Assembly: GCF_042677865.1 (NCBI RefSeq)
Contig: NZ_JBHUDD010000052.1
Span: 1-64,000 of the forward strand
DNA from: Lutimaribacter salitolerans
GTDB lineage: Bacteria; Pseudomonadota; Alphaproteobacteria; Rhodobacterales; Rhodobacteraceae
DNA: 64,000 bases
Direction of reading: 5' to 3'
Shown: positions 44,269 through 52,972 of the stretch, piece by piece
Layout of the letters: each line of letters opens with the position of its first letter
Numbering within the stretch: the first letter of the stretch is position 1
Position numbers and translations under genes: made by a program
The notes under the pieces: model-generated
Databases searched by the model: none
The model's input: only the letters and a program-made list of their open reading frames with translations
Told to the model about the DNA's origin: nothing

Positions 44269-45051
44269 TCAATCCTTGGCAAAGGCGGCGCAGGGGTCCT
44301 CGCGCGCGACCGGGGCGGCATCGACCACCTGATCAAAGGTGCCCGCGATGCCCCCCGCCTCGGACTGGCCAAGGGCGAACACCGTCACGTCGGGCCGCGC
44401 CGCCGCGATATAGACCGGCATGCCCCAATCGGTGCGCGCATGGCCATTGCCGGTGATCACGACGACCGGGCCGCCGGTGTCGTCCAGCGCCTGCACCGCC
44501 GTGCGCGCCAGAACCGCATCGCGCAGGCGTTGCAATTCGACCATCTGCGGCAACAGGTCTTCGGGCAGGGCGTCGCAATGCGCTGACGCCTGAAACGCCA
44601 GCCGCGCCTGCATCTGCGCCTCCGGCAGCGCATCGGTCAGGCCATAGGCGCTGGCATCCTCGCCAAAGCTGCCCACGACACCATCGGAATACGCCGCCCG
44701 CGCTGCATCGCGCGGCACGGCGGCACCATAGACCGCCGCCTCGGGCGCGGCGGTGAAGATCGGATGATACAGCTCAAAATCGGGCCAGCCCGATGCCGCC
44801 CAATTCAGCGCATCTCCCAAGGTTTGCGGATCACCCCGATTATCGGCGGTGACCTGTGCCGCCTGATCGGGCGTCAGCATTTCAAAAACGATTGCCGCCG
44901 GGGCCAGCCGTGCTGTCCATTCGGCCTGCGTTGCGTGATGGGCGGGGTTGTCATGCACCTCGCCCAGAATCACGACGTCGGATGTTTCGGGCTGGGCCGC
45001 GGCATACGCGGACGTCGCTAGAAACAGGAGGGTAAGAATCAGCCTGTTCAT
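44269..45051 (-). CDS. ChaN-family periplasmic protein
   Basis: The 260 residues start with a signal peptide (MNRLILTLLFLATSAYAAA). DVVILGEVHDNPAHHATQAEW is the ChaN/EreA-like motif, followed by VFEMLTPDQA, and VVVITGNGHARTDWGMPVYI near the end. No lipobox cysteine is present in this form, unlike the ChaN lipoprotein of Campylobacter, which binds heme. Its ATG overlaps the rpoH-type stop (4 bases), so it is made with the sigma factor. Confidence 0.8.
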   Translation of the reverse strand: MNRLILTLLFLATSAYAAAQPETSDVVILGEVHDNPAHHATQAEWTARLAPAAIVFEMLTPDQAAQVTADNRGDPQTLGDALNWAASGWPDFELYHPIFTAAPEAAVYGAAVPRDAARAAYSDGVVGSFGEDASAYGLTDALPEAQMQARLAFQASAHCDALPEDLLPQMVELQRLRDAVLARTAVQALDDTGGPVVVITGNGHARTDWGMPVYIAAARPDVTVFALGQSEAGGIAGTFDQVVDAAPVAREDPCAAFAKD

Positions 45052-45926
45052 GCGAGAAAGGCATGCACCTCTTTCGAGTTGGTTTCCAGCTTCTTGCGCA
45101 TCTTCTGGAACGCTGCCGCCTCCAACTGGCGCACCCGCTCTTTCGACAGGCCCAGTTCCGTGCCCAGACTTTCCAGCGTCCGCGCCTCATCCCGCAGCTT
45201 GCGCTCGGTCACGATGAACCGCTCACGCTGGTTCAACGATGACAGGGCCTCGACCAGCCAGCCCCGCAGGGTATCGGTGTCGTGCTCGTGCTCGACGATC
45301 TGGGTGGCGTGCTCGCCCTCGTCCTCGATCGTGTCGATCCACTCGCGCCCTTCGTCCTCGGCCGATTGCGTGGCGTTCAGCGAGAAATCAGAGCCGGACA
45401 GCCGACCTTCCATCATCTCGACATCATGCAGCGGCACGCCGATTTCCATCGCGATCGCCTGCCGCATCTGGTGACGGTCCAGTTCCTCGCCCCGCGCCAG
45501 CGCCTCGCGTTCCAGCCGCGCCTGAACCCGGCGCAGGTTGAAGAACAGCGATTTCTGACTGCTGGTGGACCCGGTGCGCACCATCGACCAGTTGCGCATC
45601 ACGTAGTCCTGGATGCTCGCCTTGATCCACCACACGGCATAGGTGGAAAAGCGCACGCCGCGGTCCGGGTCAAACTTGTCGGCGGCCTTCATCAGGCCAA
45701 GGCTCGCCTCCTGGATCAGGTCGCCCATCGGTGCACCATAGCGGCGGAATTTCGACGCCATCGAGATGGCCAGCCGCATATAGGCTGTGATCAGGCGGTG
45801 AAGCGCCTCTTCGTCACGATGATCGCGCCAGGCATAGGCAAGTTTCAGTTCAGTCTCGGCGTCCAGCAATTCGGCCTTCATCGCGACTCGCGACAGGGAC
45901 ATGTCTTGCGGTGCATCAAGTGCCAT
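45048..45926 (-). CDS. rpoH: RNA polymerase sigma-32 factor, RpoHII-like
   Basis: The 292 residues contain sigma regions 2 (ISMASKFRRYGAPMGDLIQEASLGLMKA, then FSTYAVWWIKASIQDYVMRNW), the RpoH box QKSLFFNLRR and region 4 (LGTELGLSKERVRQLEAAAF). The N-terminus begins at AETELKLAYAWRD and lacks the long NRYLxEIRKxPxL start typical of the classical heat-shock factor. It therefore looks like the second RpoH of Rhodobacterales (RpoHII), known for oxidative and singlet-oxygen responses. The class call is from memory of family sequences. Confidence 0.88.
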   Translation of the reverse strand: MALDAPQDMSLSRVAMKAELLDAETELKLAYAWRDHRDEEALHRLITAYMRLAISMASKFRRYGAPMGDLIQEASLGLMKAADKFDPDRGVRFSTYAVWWIKASIQDYVMRNWSMVRTGSTSSQKSLFFNLRRVQARLEREALARGEELDRHQMRQAIAMEIGVPLHDVEMMEGRLSGSDFSLNATQSAEDEGREWIDTIEDEGEHATQIVEHEHDTDTLRGWLVEALSSLNQRERFIVTERKLRDEARTLESLGTELGLSKERVRQLEAAAFQKMRKKLETNSKEVHAFLA

Positions 45927-46010
45927 TTCAAACCCCCAGTCTGTTGAGGCGCCACCCTGGCACCTTTCATACGTTCCGTTTGGATTTTGTTAATGTTACG
46001 AGGCATTCCC

Positions 46011-46556
46011 ATGATCGGATCACTTAAAGATACGCCCGCCCCGTGGCCGGCGCTGACGCTGGTTTTGGGCGGCGCGGCCTCAGGCAAATCGTCTTTTGCC
46101 GAAGGATTGGCAGAAAAATGTTCTGCATCAAGGCTTTACCTTGCCACCGCCGAACCGGGCGATGCCGAGATGGAAACCAGGATCGCCGCCCACCGCGCCC
46201 GGCGGGGCGCGGGGTGGACCACGGCCGAGGCCGCCCTGCACACCCGCGACGCGCTGTCGCAGGCCCGCGGTGTGGTGCTGTTCGACTGCGCAACCATGTG
46301 GCTGAGCAATCACATGCTGGCAGGCCATGACATGACCCGCGAAACCGAAACCCTGCTGGACGATCTGGCCGCCTGCCCGGTTCCGGTCATTATCGTCAGT
46401 AACGAGCTTGGCCTCTCGGTCGTTCCCGAAAATGCGCTGGCGCGTCGATTTCGGCAGGCGCAGGGCGAGTTGAACCAGCGTCTGGCCGCGCAGGCCGGGC
46501 TGGTGGCGTTCGTCGCGGCAGGCCTGCCGATGGTCCTGAAAGGTCGGATGCCATGA
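46011..46556 (+). CDS. cobU: adenosylcobinamide kinase/guanylyltransferase
   Basis: CobU/CobP phosphorylates adenosylcobinamide and adds GMP in cobalamin assembly. Start 46011 (MIGSLKDTPAPWPALT) gives 181 residues. P-loop LVLGGAASGKSSFAEGL, YLATAEPGDAEMETRIAAHR with the guanylylated His, LFDCATMWLSN and VSNELGLSVVPENALARRFR are the family motifs. Its stop overlaps the next gene (4 bases). ATG 45987 is a less likely start. Confidence 0.93.
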   Translation: MIGSLKDTPAPWPALTLVLGGAASGKSSFAEGLAEKCSASRLYLATAEPGDAEMETRIAAHRARRGAGWTTAEAALHTRDALSQARGVVLFDCATMWLSNHMLAGHDMTRETETLLDDLAACPVPVIIVSNELGLSVVPENALARRFRQAQGELNQRLAAQAGLVAFVAAGLPMVLKGRMP

Positions 46557-47125
46557 GCCGCTTCTTCTGGGTCCGCCACGGTCCGACACATGCCAAAACC
46601 ATGGTGGGCTGGTCCGACCTGCCCGCCGATCTGTCCGACACCGCCGCCCTTGACCGGCTGCACGCGGCCTTGCCCTCCGACGCGCTGATGATCTCGTCCG
46701 ACCTGTCGCGCGCGGTGACCACCGCCGATGCCGTCACGCGCGGGCGCGACCGTCTGCCGCATGATCCCGACCTGCGCGAAATGCACTTCGGTGCGTGGGA
46801 ATTGCAGCGCTTTGACCAGATCGAGGATCAGGCCCATATCCGCGCCTTCTGGGAAACCCCGGGCGACATCCGCCCCCCCGGCGGCGAAAGCTGGCATGAT
46901 GTGGTGGCGCGGGTGGACCGGGCCGTGGCGCGTCTGCTGGCGGCGCATCCGGGGCGCGACATCGTGGCGGTGGCGCATTTCGGCGTGATCCTGACGCAAC
47001 TGCAACAAGGCTTGCGCGTCGGCACCTACGATGTGTTCGGCCACAAGATCGACAACCTGTCGCTGACCGACCTGACCCATGGCGCGGACGGCTGGCAGGT
47101 GGGGCGGATCAATCATCGTCCGTGA
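46553..47125 (+). CDS. histidine phosphatase, probable alpha-ribazole phosphatase
   Basis: The 190-residue protein opens FFWVRHGPTHAK, the RHG phosphohistidine motif, with the second histidine in AVAHFGVILTQL. GWSDLPADLSD and EMHFGAWEL are typical of the phosphoglycerate-mutase-like superfamily. Coupling with cobU suggests CobC, which removes phosphate from alpha-ribazole phosphate in cobalamin synthesis. The family is promiscuous, so that is from context. Confidence 0.75.
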   Translation: MSRFFWVRHGPTHAKTMVGWSDLPADLSDTAALDRLHAALPSDALMISSDLSRAVTTADAVTRGRDRLPHDPDLREMHFGAWELQRFDQIEDQAHIRAFWETPGDIRPPGGESWHDVVARVDRAVARLLAAHPGRDIVAVAHFGVILTQLQQGLRVGTYDVFGHKIDNLSLTDLTHGADGWQVGRINHRP

Positions 47126-47198
47126 TCGCACTGCCCACGAAATTGCGTTTTCCGGGGCGCGGGTCAGCCGGTAACCTGCGACCAAAAGAGGACACCCG

Positions 47199-48065
47199 AT
47201 GACATATGATCTGCTGATTGGGCAACGCGCCTATTCCTCGTGGTCGCTGCGCGGCTGGCTGCCTTTCGATGCCTTCGACATCCCCGTTCGCGTTCACCGC
47301 ACCCGGCTCTACAGCCCGGAATTCGCGTCCGAGGTCGCCACTTTTGCAGGCGGGCGCACGGTGCCTGCGGCCAAGGCCCCCGATGGCAGCCGCCTGACGG
47401 ACTCGCTGGCCATCGCCTGGCATCTGGCCGAGGCCTTTCCCGACCACGGGCTGTTGCCCGCCCCCGGACCGGCACGCGCGATGGCGCAAAGCCTGATCTG
47501 CGAGATGCACACCGGCTTTGGCGCCCTGCGTCAGGCCTGCCCGATGAACCTGCTGACCGGCTGGGCCGGGTTTGACCCGTCGCCCGCCGTGCAGGCCGAT
47601 CTGGCGCGGATCGAGGCGATCTGGCAAGCCGCCCTGGATCAGTCCAGCGGGCCGTTCCTGTTCGGCAGCTACACCCTGGCCGATGCGTTCTTCGCTCCGG
47701 TGGCGGTGCGGATCGCGGGCTATGACTTGCCCGTGGGCGATGCGGCGCAGGCCTATGTCGCGGCACAGCTTGGCCATCCGCCGATGCGGCGCTGGCGCGC
47801 GATGGCGATCGCGGAAAACCGGGTGCTTTCGGGTTATGACCAGCCGCTGGATCGGATGCCCTATCCCGCCCCCGCCGCCCTGCCCGCCCGCGCAGTGCCG
47901 GACGGCCCTTCTGTCAACGCCGCCTGCCCCTATTCCGGCAAGCCGGTGACGGATTTTCTGGAGCTTGAGGGCCGGATATGGGGGTTTTGCAACCCGTTCT
48001 GCCGCGACAAGACCGTGGCAGACCCTGCCGCATGGGCGAAATTCATGGCGATGTGCACCGCTTGA
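47199..48065 (+). CDS. glutathione S-transferase with C-terminal YHS-like cysteine module
   Basis: Residues 1-210 form a GST: N-terminal thioredoxin fold with the SSWSLRGW motif, FAGGRTVPAAKAPDG, TDSLAIAWHLAE, and an all-helical domain with LADAFFAPVAVR. After about 220 comes a tail that is not part of the GST fold: C243-P-Y-S-G-K-P-V, then RIWGFCNPFCRDKT with C264 and C268, and DPAAWAKF. It resembles YHS-like metal-binding modules (C..SGK.V...FC...C). The substrate is unknown. It is 73 bases after the phosphatase gene on the same strand. Confidence 0.8.
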   Translation: MTYDLLIGQRAYSSWSLRGWLPFDAFDIPVRVHRTRLYSPEFASEVATFAGGRTVPAAKAPDGSRLTDSLAIAWHLAEAFPDHGLLPAPGPARAMAQSLICEMHTGFGALRQACPMNLLTGWAGFDPSPAVQADLARIEAIWQAALDQSSGPFLFGSYTLADAFFAPVAVRIAGYDLPVGDAAQAYVAAQLGHPPMRRWRAMAIAENRVLSGYDQPLDRMPYPAPAALPARAVPDGPSVNAACPYSGKPVTDFLELEGRIWGFCNPFCRDKTVADPAAWAKFMAMCTA

Positions 48066-48072
48066 TAGGGCA

Positions 48073-48139
48073 GAGGGGGGCTGTCCGCCCCCCGTCGCGC
48101 GATGCGCGACTCCCCCCGAGGATATTTGCAGAGAGAGGA
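48073..48139 (-). repeat. intergenic palindromic repeat, copy B
   Basis: Read on the minus strand it begins CTCTCTCTGCAAATATCC, TCGGGGGG, then a hairpin around AGTCGCGCATCGCGCGAC and another G/C palindrome. The first 28 bases closely match copy A at 24783-24828. It follows the GST gene, between two plus-strand genes. Confidence 0.6.
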
Positions 48140-48154
48140 AGCAGGGGGCCTGCA

Positions 48155-48169
48155 TTAACCATTCCTAAA
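48155..48169 (+). promoter_or_regulatory. CtrA-like binding site upstream of comM
   Basis: TTAACCATTCCTAAA matches the CtrA consensus TTAA-N7-TTAA at 7 of the 8 fixed positions. A further half-site TTAACC lies at about 48200. It is 60 bases before the comM start. CtrA control of competence genes including comM is known in Rhodobacterales. I did not find a matching -10. Confidence 0.45.
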
Positions 48170-48228
48170 CCCTGCGCCGGTTAGCTGCACAAGGGGGCGT
48201 TAACCTTGATGCGAGGGTAAGGGCGGGA

Positions 48229-49728
48229 ATGGTGGCACGGGCCTATACGGTGGCCTTCGAAGGCGTGACTGCCCGGCAGGTGGAGGTGCAATGCGCCGTC
48301 ACCCCCGGCCTGCCCGCCTTTTCCATCGTCGGCCTGCCCGACAAGGCGGTGTCCGAGGCACGCGACCGGGTGCGCGCGGCGCTGTCGGCATTGGCGATCG
48401 CGCTGCCATCGAAGCGGATCACCATCAACCTGTCGCCCGCCGACCTGCCCAAGGAAGGCAGCCATTTCGACCTGCCCATCGCGCTGGCGCTGCTGGCCGC
48501 GCTGGAAATCATCCCGGCGGATGCCGCCGAAGGCACGACCGCGCTTGGGGAGCTTTCGCTGGATGGCTCTCTGGTGGCGGTGGTGGGCGCCCTGCCCGCC
48601 GCCATGTCCGCCGCCGAAGAAGGCCGGCTGCTGCTCTGCCCCCACGCCTCGGGGGCAGAGGCAGCCTGGGTCGGGGCGGCGCAGGTGATCGCGGCGCGCG
48701 GGCTGGCCGATGTGGTGCGCCATTTCACCGGGCAGGCCCCGCTGTCCCCCGCCGAACCGGGCGAGATCGTCAGCGAAACCGGCAGCCGCTGCCTGCGCGA
48801 CGTCAAGGGGCAGGAACGCGCCAAGCGCGCGCTGGAGATTGCCGCCGCCGGTCGCCATCACCTGATGATGGTGGGCACGCCCGGCTCGGGCAAATCCATG
48901 CTGGCCGCGCGCATCCCCGGCATCCTGCCGCCGCTGACAGCACCCGAGGCGCTGGAAACCTCGATGATCCATTCTTTGGCCGGGTTGCTGGATGCCGGCG
49001 GGATCAACCGCACGCGGCCCTTTCGTGAACCGCATCACACCGCTTCGATGGCCGCCATTGTTGGCGGCGGACGCCGCGCCGGGCCGGGCGAGATCAGCCT
49101 GGCCCACAATGGCGTGCTGTTCATGGACGAGTTCCCCGAATTCCCGCGCACTGTTCTGGAAACCCTGCGCCAGCCGATCGAGACCGGCGAGGTGATGGTC
49201 GCCCGCGCCAATGCTCATGTGAAATATCCCTGCCGTTTCATGCTGGTGGCGGCGGCAAACCCCTGCAAATGCGGCTACCTGTCCGATCCGGGCCGGGCCT
49301 GTTCGCGCGCGCCCGTCTGTGGCGAGGATTACATGGGCCGCATTTCCGGCCCGCTGATGGACCGGTTCGATCTGCGGGTCGAGGTGCCGCCGGTGGCCTT
49401 CAGCGATCTTGATCTGCCGCCTTCGGGCGACACCTCGGCCACGGTCGGGGGGCGGGTGGCGGCGGCGCGCGCGGTGCAGATCGCGCGCGGCGGGCTGAAC
49501 GCCGATCTGGAAGGCTCGGCGCTGGACCGCGCGGCCGCCCCCGACGATCAGGGCCGCGCCCTGCTGACCCGCGTGGCCGAGCGGTTTCACCTGTCCGCGC
49601 GCGGTTATCACCGGGTGCTGCGGGTGGCGCGCACCATCGCCGATCTGGACCACAGCGACACAGTACGCCAGCCCCATGTGGCCGAGGCGGTCAGCTATCG
49701 GCTGGCGCTGGCACATGCCGACGGATGA
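48229..49728 (+). CDS. comM: ComM/YifB-family AAA ATPase
   Basis: ComM is a hexameric DNA helicase promoting branch migration in natural transformation. The 499 residues have an N-terminal Lon-like domain (GLPDKAVSEARDRVRAAL), Walker A VGTPGSGKSMLAARIPGIL, FREPHHTASMAAIVGGG, Walker B VLFMDEFPEF, and a zinc-like cysteine cluster ANPCKCGYLSDPGRACSRAP plus VC. The C-terminal sensor region has LSARGYHRVLRVARTIADL. A CtrA-like box lies upstream. Its 3' end overlaps a convergent esterase gene by 38 bases. Confidence 0.94.
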   Translation: MVARAYTVAFEGVTARQVEVQCAVTPGLPAFSIVGLPDKAVSEARDRVRAALSALAIALPSKRITINLSPADLPKEGSHFDLPIALALLAALEIIPADAAEGTTALGELSLDGSLVAVVGALPAAMSAAEEGRLLLCPHASGAEAAWVGAAQVIAARGLADVVRHFTGQAPLSPAEPGEIVSETGSRCLRDVKGQERAKRALEIAAAGRHHLMMVGTPGSGKSMLAARIPGILPPLTAPEALETSMIHSLAGLLDAGGINRTRPFREPHHTASMAAIVGGGRRAGPGEISLAHNGVLFMDEFPEFPRTVLETLRQPIETGEVMVARANAHVKYPCRFMLVAAANPCKCGYLSDPGRACSRAPVCGEDYMGRISGPLMDRFDLRVEVPPVAFSDLDLPPSGDTSATVGGRVAAARAVQIARGGLNADLEGSALDRAAAPDDQGRALLTRVAERFHLSARGYHRVLRVARTIADLDHSDTVRQPHVAEAVSYRLALAHADG

Positions 49729-50620
49729 ACCGGGCGGTGTTGCCGATGGCCTCGCGCGCCTCGGGGAACCAGCCGTCGAAGATCTGCCAGACATGGGGCG
49801 CATCCTCCCACATCTCCAGCCGCACATCGGTGCCCTGCGCGCGCAGCTTTGCCTCAAGCCTGACCGCGTCATCGCGCAGGATCTCGCTGTCAGAGACCTG
49901 CAGCAGGACCGGCGGACAGCCGGGAAACGCCGCAAACAGCGGCGAGGCGCGCGGATCATCCGGCGCGGTATCGCCCAGGATCAGCCCGGCCAGGAAATGC
50001 ACCCGGTGGCCGGGGAAAAAGTGATCGCGTCGGCCGTTTTCCTGTACTGACGCGCCCGAAAAGGTCTGATCGCAGAACGGCGACCAGGCGAAACAGGCCG
50101 CCGGAGCCTGCCCGCGCTGGCACAACAGCGCCAGCAGCGCCAATGCGATGCCCCCGCCCGCGCTGTCACCGCCCAGAACGATGTCACCGGGCGCGTATCC
50201 AAGCGCCAGCAGATGCGCATGCGCCGCCTCCATATCGGCCAGTTGCGCAGGCACCGGATGCTCGGGCGCCAGGGCATAGGACGGCAGAAAGACTCGCAGG
50301 CCGGACATCCGCGCCAGCCGCGCGACCATGCGTTTGTGGGTGTTCGGACTGCCCGCAAAATAGCCACCGCCATGGGCATAGAGCAGCACCTTTCCCGGCA
50401 CCGGCCGCGCCCGGGCCGAAACCCACAGCGCGCGGCGCGCGGCACCATCCGCTGCCCGGTAGGTGGTCTTGAGATAGAGGGCGAAGGGCACGTTGCGGAA
50501 AAACAGCCGCGCCGACATCTCCATCCCGCGCCGCAGGGGCGCAGGGTCGGTGGCGCGGGCGTTCATGGCGCGCATCCCGGGCCGCATCGCGCCCGCGATC
50601 AGGCGCATCGACAGGCTCAT
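49691..50620 (-). CDS. alpha/beta hydrolase (HSL-family esterase)
   Basis: A 309-residue hydrolase of the hormone-sensitive-lipase class. The oxyanion motif is YAHGGGYFAGS, the nucleophile elbow GGDSAGGGIAL, and the acid/His are near LQVSDSEILRDDAV and DAPHVWQIFDGW. It hydrolyses acyl esters; the natural substrate is unknown. It starts 4 bases inside the gshB stop. Confidence 0.9.
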   Translation of the reverse strand: MSLSMRLIAGAMRPGMRAMNARATDPAPLRRGMEMSARLFFRNVPFALYLKTTYRAADGAARRALWVSARARPVPGKVLLYAHGGGYFAGSPNTHKRMVARLARMSGLRVFLPSYALAPEHPVPAQLADMEAAHAHLLALGYAPGDIVLGGDSAGGGIALALLALLCQRGQAPAACFAWSPFCDQTFSGASVQENGRRDHFFPGHRVHFLAGLILGDTAPDDPRASPLFAAFPGCPPVLLQVSDSEILRDDAVRLEAKLRAQGTDVRLEMWEDAPHVWQIFDGWFPEAREAIGNTARFIRRHVPAPADS

Positions 50621-51552
50621 GCCCGGCGCGCCTCGATCGCCTCCCAGATCTTTCCGGCGACGTTGACCTCGTCGAACCGCTCAAGCTCCTGAATGCCGGT
50701 GGGCGAGGTCACGTTGATCTCGGTCAGGTAGGTGCCGATCACGTCGATGCCGACGAAAACCTGTCCCCTTTCGCGCAACAACGGACCGATGCGGGCGCAG
50801 ATTTCCAGATCGCGCTCGGTCAGTGCGACCTTTTCGGGGCGGCCGCCCACATGCATGTTCGACCGCGTCTCGCCCTCGGCCGGGACACGGTTGATCGCGC
50901 CCACCGGCTCGCCATCCACCAGGATCACCCGCTTGTCACCCTTGGACACCGCCGGCAGGAATTTCTGCACGATCAGCGGCTCGCGCGAGAATCCGGTGAA
51001 CATCTCGTAGAGCGACGACAGGTTGCGATCGGATTCGGTCAGCCGGAACACACCCGCGCCGCCGTTGCCATACAGCGGCTTGAGGATGATATCGCCGTGC
51101 TCGGCCTTGAAGGCACGGATCGTGGCCAGATCGCGGGCGATGGTGGTCGGCGGCGTCAGGTCGGGGAAATCCAGCACCAGCAGCTTTTCGGGGTAGTTGC
51201 GCACCCAGAACGGATCGTTGACCACCAGGGTGGCGGGGTGAATGCGCTGCAACAGGTGGGTGGTGGTGATGTAGAACATGTCGAACGGCGGATCCTGGCG
51301 CAGCCAGACCACGTCGAATTCGGACAGGTCCACCTCGACCTCGTCCCCGAGGCTGAAATGATTGCCCTTCTCGCGCCGCACGGTCAGCGGCCAGCCGCGC
51401 GCGGTGATCCGCCCCTGCTGATAGGCCAGCCGCTCGGGCGTGTAATAGAACAGCTCGTGCCCGCGCGCCTTCGCCTCTTCGGCGATGCGGAACGTGCTGT
51501 CGGCATTGATGTCGATGGGACCGATCGGGTCCATCTGGAACGCGATTTTCAT
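50617..51552 (-). CDS. gshB: glutathione synthetase
   Basis: GshB ligates glycine to gamma-glutamylcysteine with ATP. The 311-residue ATP-grasp protein has MKIAFQMDPIGPIDINADST, DPPFDMFYITTTHLL, LKPLYGNGGAGVFRL, VNRVPAEGETRSNMHVGG-like AINRVPAEGETRSN and FVGIDVIGTYLTEINVTSPTG. It is the bacterial GshB type by length and motifs. Confidence 0.96.
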   Translation of the reverse strand: MKIAFQMDPIGPIDINADSTFRIAEEAKARGHELFYYTPERLAYQQGRITARGWPLTVRREKGNHFSLGDEVEVDLSEFDVVWLRQDPPFDMFYITTTHLLQRIHPATLVVNDPFWVRNYPEKLLVLDFPDLTPPTTIARDLATIRAFKAEHGDIILKPLYGNGGAGVFRLTESDRNLSSLYEMFTGFSREPLIVQKFLPAVSKGDKRVILVDGEPVGAINRVPAEGETRSNMHVGGRPEKVALTERDLEICARIGPLLRERGQVFVGIDVIGTYLTEINVTSPTGIQELERFDEVNVAGKIWEAIEARRA

Positions 51553-51611
51553 ACCGTCACCCCCTGGCCAGTGTCGCCACCTACATGGCGCATGGGCCGG
51601 GCATAGGCAAT

Positions 51612-52025
51612 TCAGAATCCGCCAAAGGCATTTTCCACGATCCGGGCCCGGCCCTGCCCGTCGACCACCGCCAGGTCGAACCGCATGTCCGACAGCAGAC
51701 CGTCGGGCTGCGTGCCGGCGAATTCCTGCGCGGCCATGCAGATGCGGCCGATCTGGCGCGCGGACAAGGCCGCCAGTGCCCGGTCAAAACAGCGGGCCGC
51801 CTTGACCTCGACAAAGACAAGCCCGGTGTCGTCGCGCAGGATCAGATCGATTTCGCCGCCGGCCCCGCGCCAGCGCCGCGCCAGAACCTGCGCCCCGGCC
51901 TCTGTATACAGGCGCGCCACCCGGTCCTCGGCCGCGGCGCCGGCCAGATAGGCGCGCTGGCCGCGGTCGCGGCGCGCGACCACCGGCGTGGCGGTGGCCA
52001 GTGCGGGATCGAAATGCTGCGTCAT
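51612..52025 (-). CDS. yraN: YraN/UPF0102 endonuclease-fold protein
   Basis: The 137 residues carry AAEDRVARLYTEAGAQVL and the PD-(D/E)xK-type core GGEIDLILRDDTGLVFVEVK, which defines the family. The function is not established; proximity to rsmI is conserved widely. It overlaps the rsmI stop-start junction by 4 bases. Confidence 0.9.
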   Translation of the reverse strand: MTQHFDPALATATPVVARRDRGQRAYLAGAAAEDRVARLYTEAGAQVLARRWRGAGGEIDLILRDDTGLVFVEVKAARCFDRALAALSARQIGRICMAAQEFAGTQPDGLLSDMRFDLAVVDGQGRARIVENAFGGF

Positions 52026-52888
52026 GTCATGTCCTGTTCCAGTTTCAGCGCCAGTTGATACACCTTGCGGCGCGGCAGCCCGGTCTGCGCGCTGATCCGG
52101 TCCGCCGCGTCCCTGACACTGTGCCCCTCAAGCGCCCCGCGCAGCAACTGTTCTAGATCATCTTCCCTAACACTTCCCAAATCCCCCCGGTCCACCAGCA
52201 CGACGATTTCGCCTCTGGGCGGGTCATCCGTGCAGGTTTCGGCCAGTTCTGACAGGGTCCCGCTCCGGATCTCCTCGAATTTCTTGGTCAGTTCCCGACA
52301 AATCCGCGCCTGCCGGTCCGCGCCCAGCGCCTCGGCCGCGTCGCGCAGCATCGCCGCAACCCGCTTGGGCGATTCGTAGAACACCAGCGTCGCGGGCACC
52401 TCGCGCAGGGCCATGAGCGCGGATTTCCGCTGACCGCTGGCATTGGGCAGAAACCCCGCGAACAGGAACCTGTCGGTGGGCAGCCCGGCAATGCTGAGCG
52501 CCGTGATCGCCGCCACCGGCCCCGGGGCCGCCGTCACCGCATGCCCCGCCTCGCGCGCCGCGCGCACCAGATCGAACCCGGGATCGGCCACCAGCGGCGT
52601 GCCCGCCTCGGACGCATACAGCACCGAGCGCCCTTCGTGCAGCCACGCCAGCAGCTTCGGGCGCATCCGCGCGCCATTGTGTTCGTGATAGGCCACCAGC
52701 GGGCGATCCCCCATCGGCACGCCATGGATATCCATCAGCTTGCGCAGGCTTCGCGTGTCCTCGGCCACCAGCACATCGACCGACGCCAGCAGGTCCAGAG
52801 CCCGCAGCGTGATGTCGCGCGCATTCCCCAGTGGCGTCGCGATCAGGTACAACCCCGGCCCCTGCGCCCGCTTTTCCCAATTCGGCAC
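52022..52888 (-). CDS. rsmI: 16S rRNA (cytidine-1402-2'-O)-methyltransferase
   Basis: RsmI methylates the 2'-OH of C1402 in 16S rRNA. The 288-residue tetrapyrrole-methylase fold shows LYLIATPLGNARDITLRAL, VAEDTRSLRKLMDIHG, SEAGTPLVADPGFDLV, AAPGPVAAITALSIAGL and FYESPKRVAAML. A C-terminal helical domain (about 235-288) contains a repeat of the KVYQLAL type. Confidence 0.95.
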   Translation of the reverse strand: MPNWEKRAQGPGLYLIATPLGNARDITLRALDLLASVDVLVAEDTRSLRKLMDIHGVPMGDRPLVAYHEHNGARMRPKLLAWLHEGRSVLYASEAGTPLVADPGFDLVRAAREAGHAVTAAPGPVAAITALSIAGLPTDRFLFAGFLPNASGQRKSALMALREVPATLVFYESPKRVAAMLRDAAEALGADRQARICRELTKKFEEIRSGTLSELAETCTDDPPRGEIVVLVDRGDLGSVREDDLEQLLRGALEGHSVRDAADRISAQTGLPRRKVYQLALKLEQDMT

Positions 52889-52972
52889 TGGACCCCCTTC
52901 TCATGGCGTTTATGATTGCCCCGAATGCCACGAGGCGGCATCGCCGCCCAGACCCAGGGAGCCTTATCGCTC

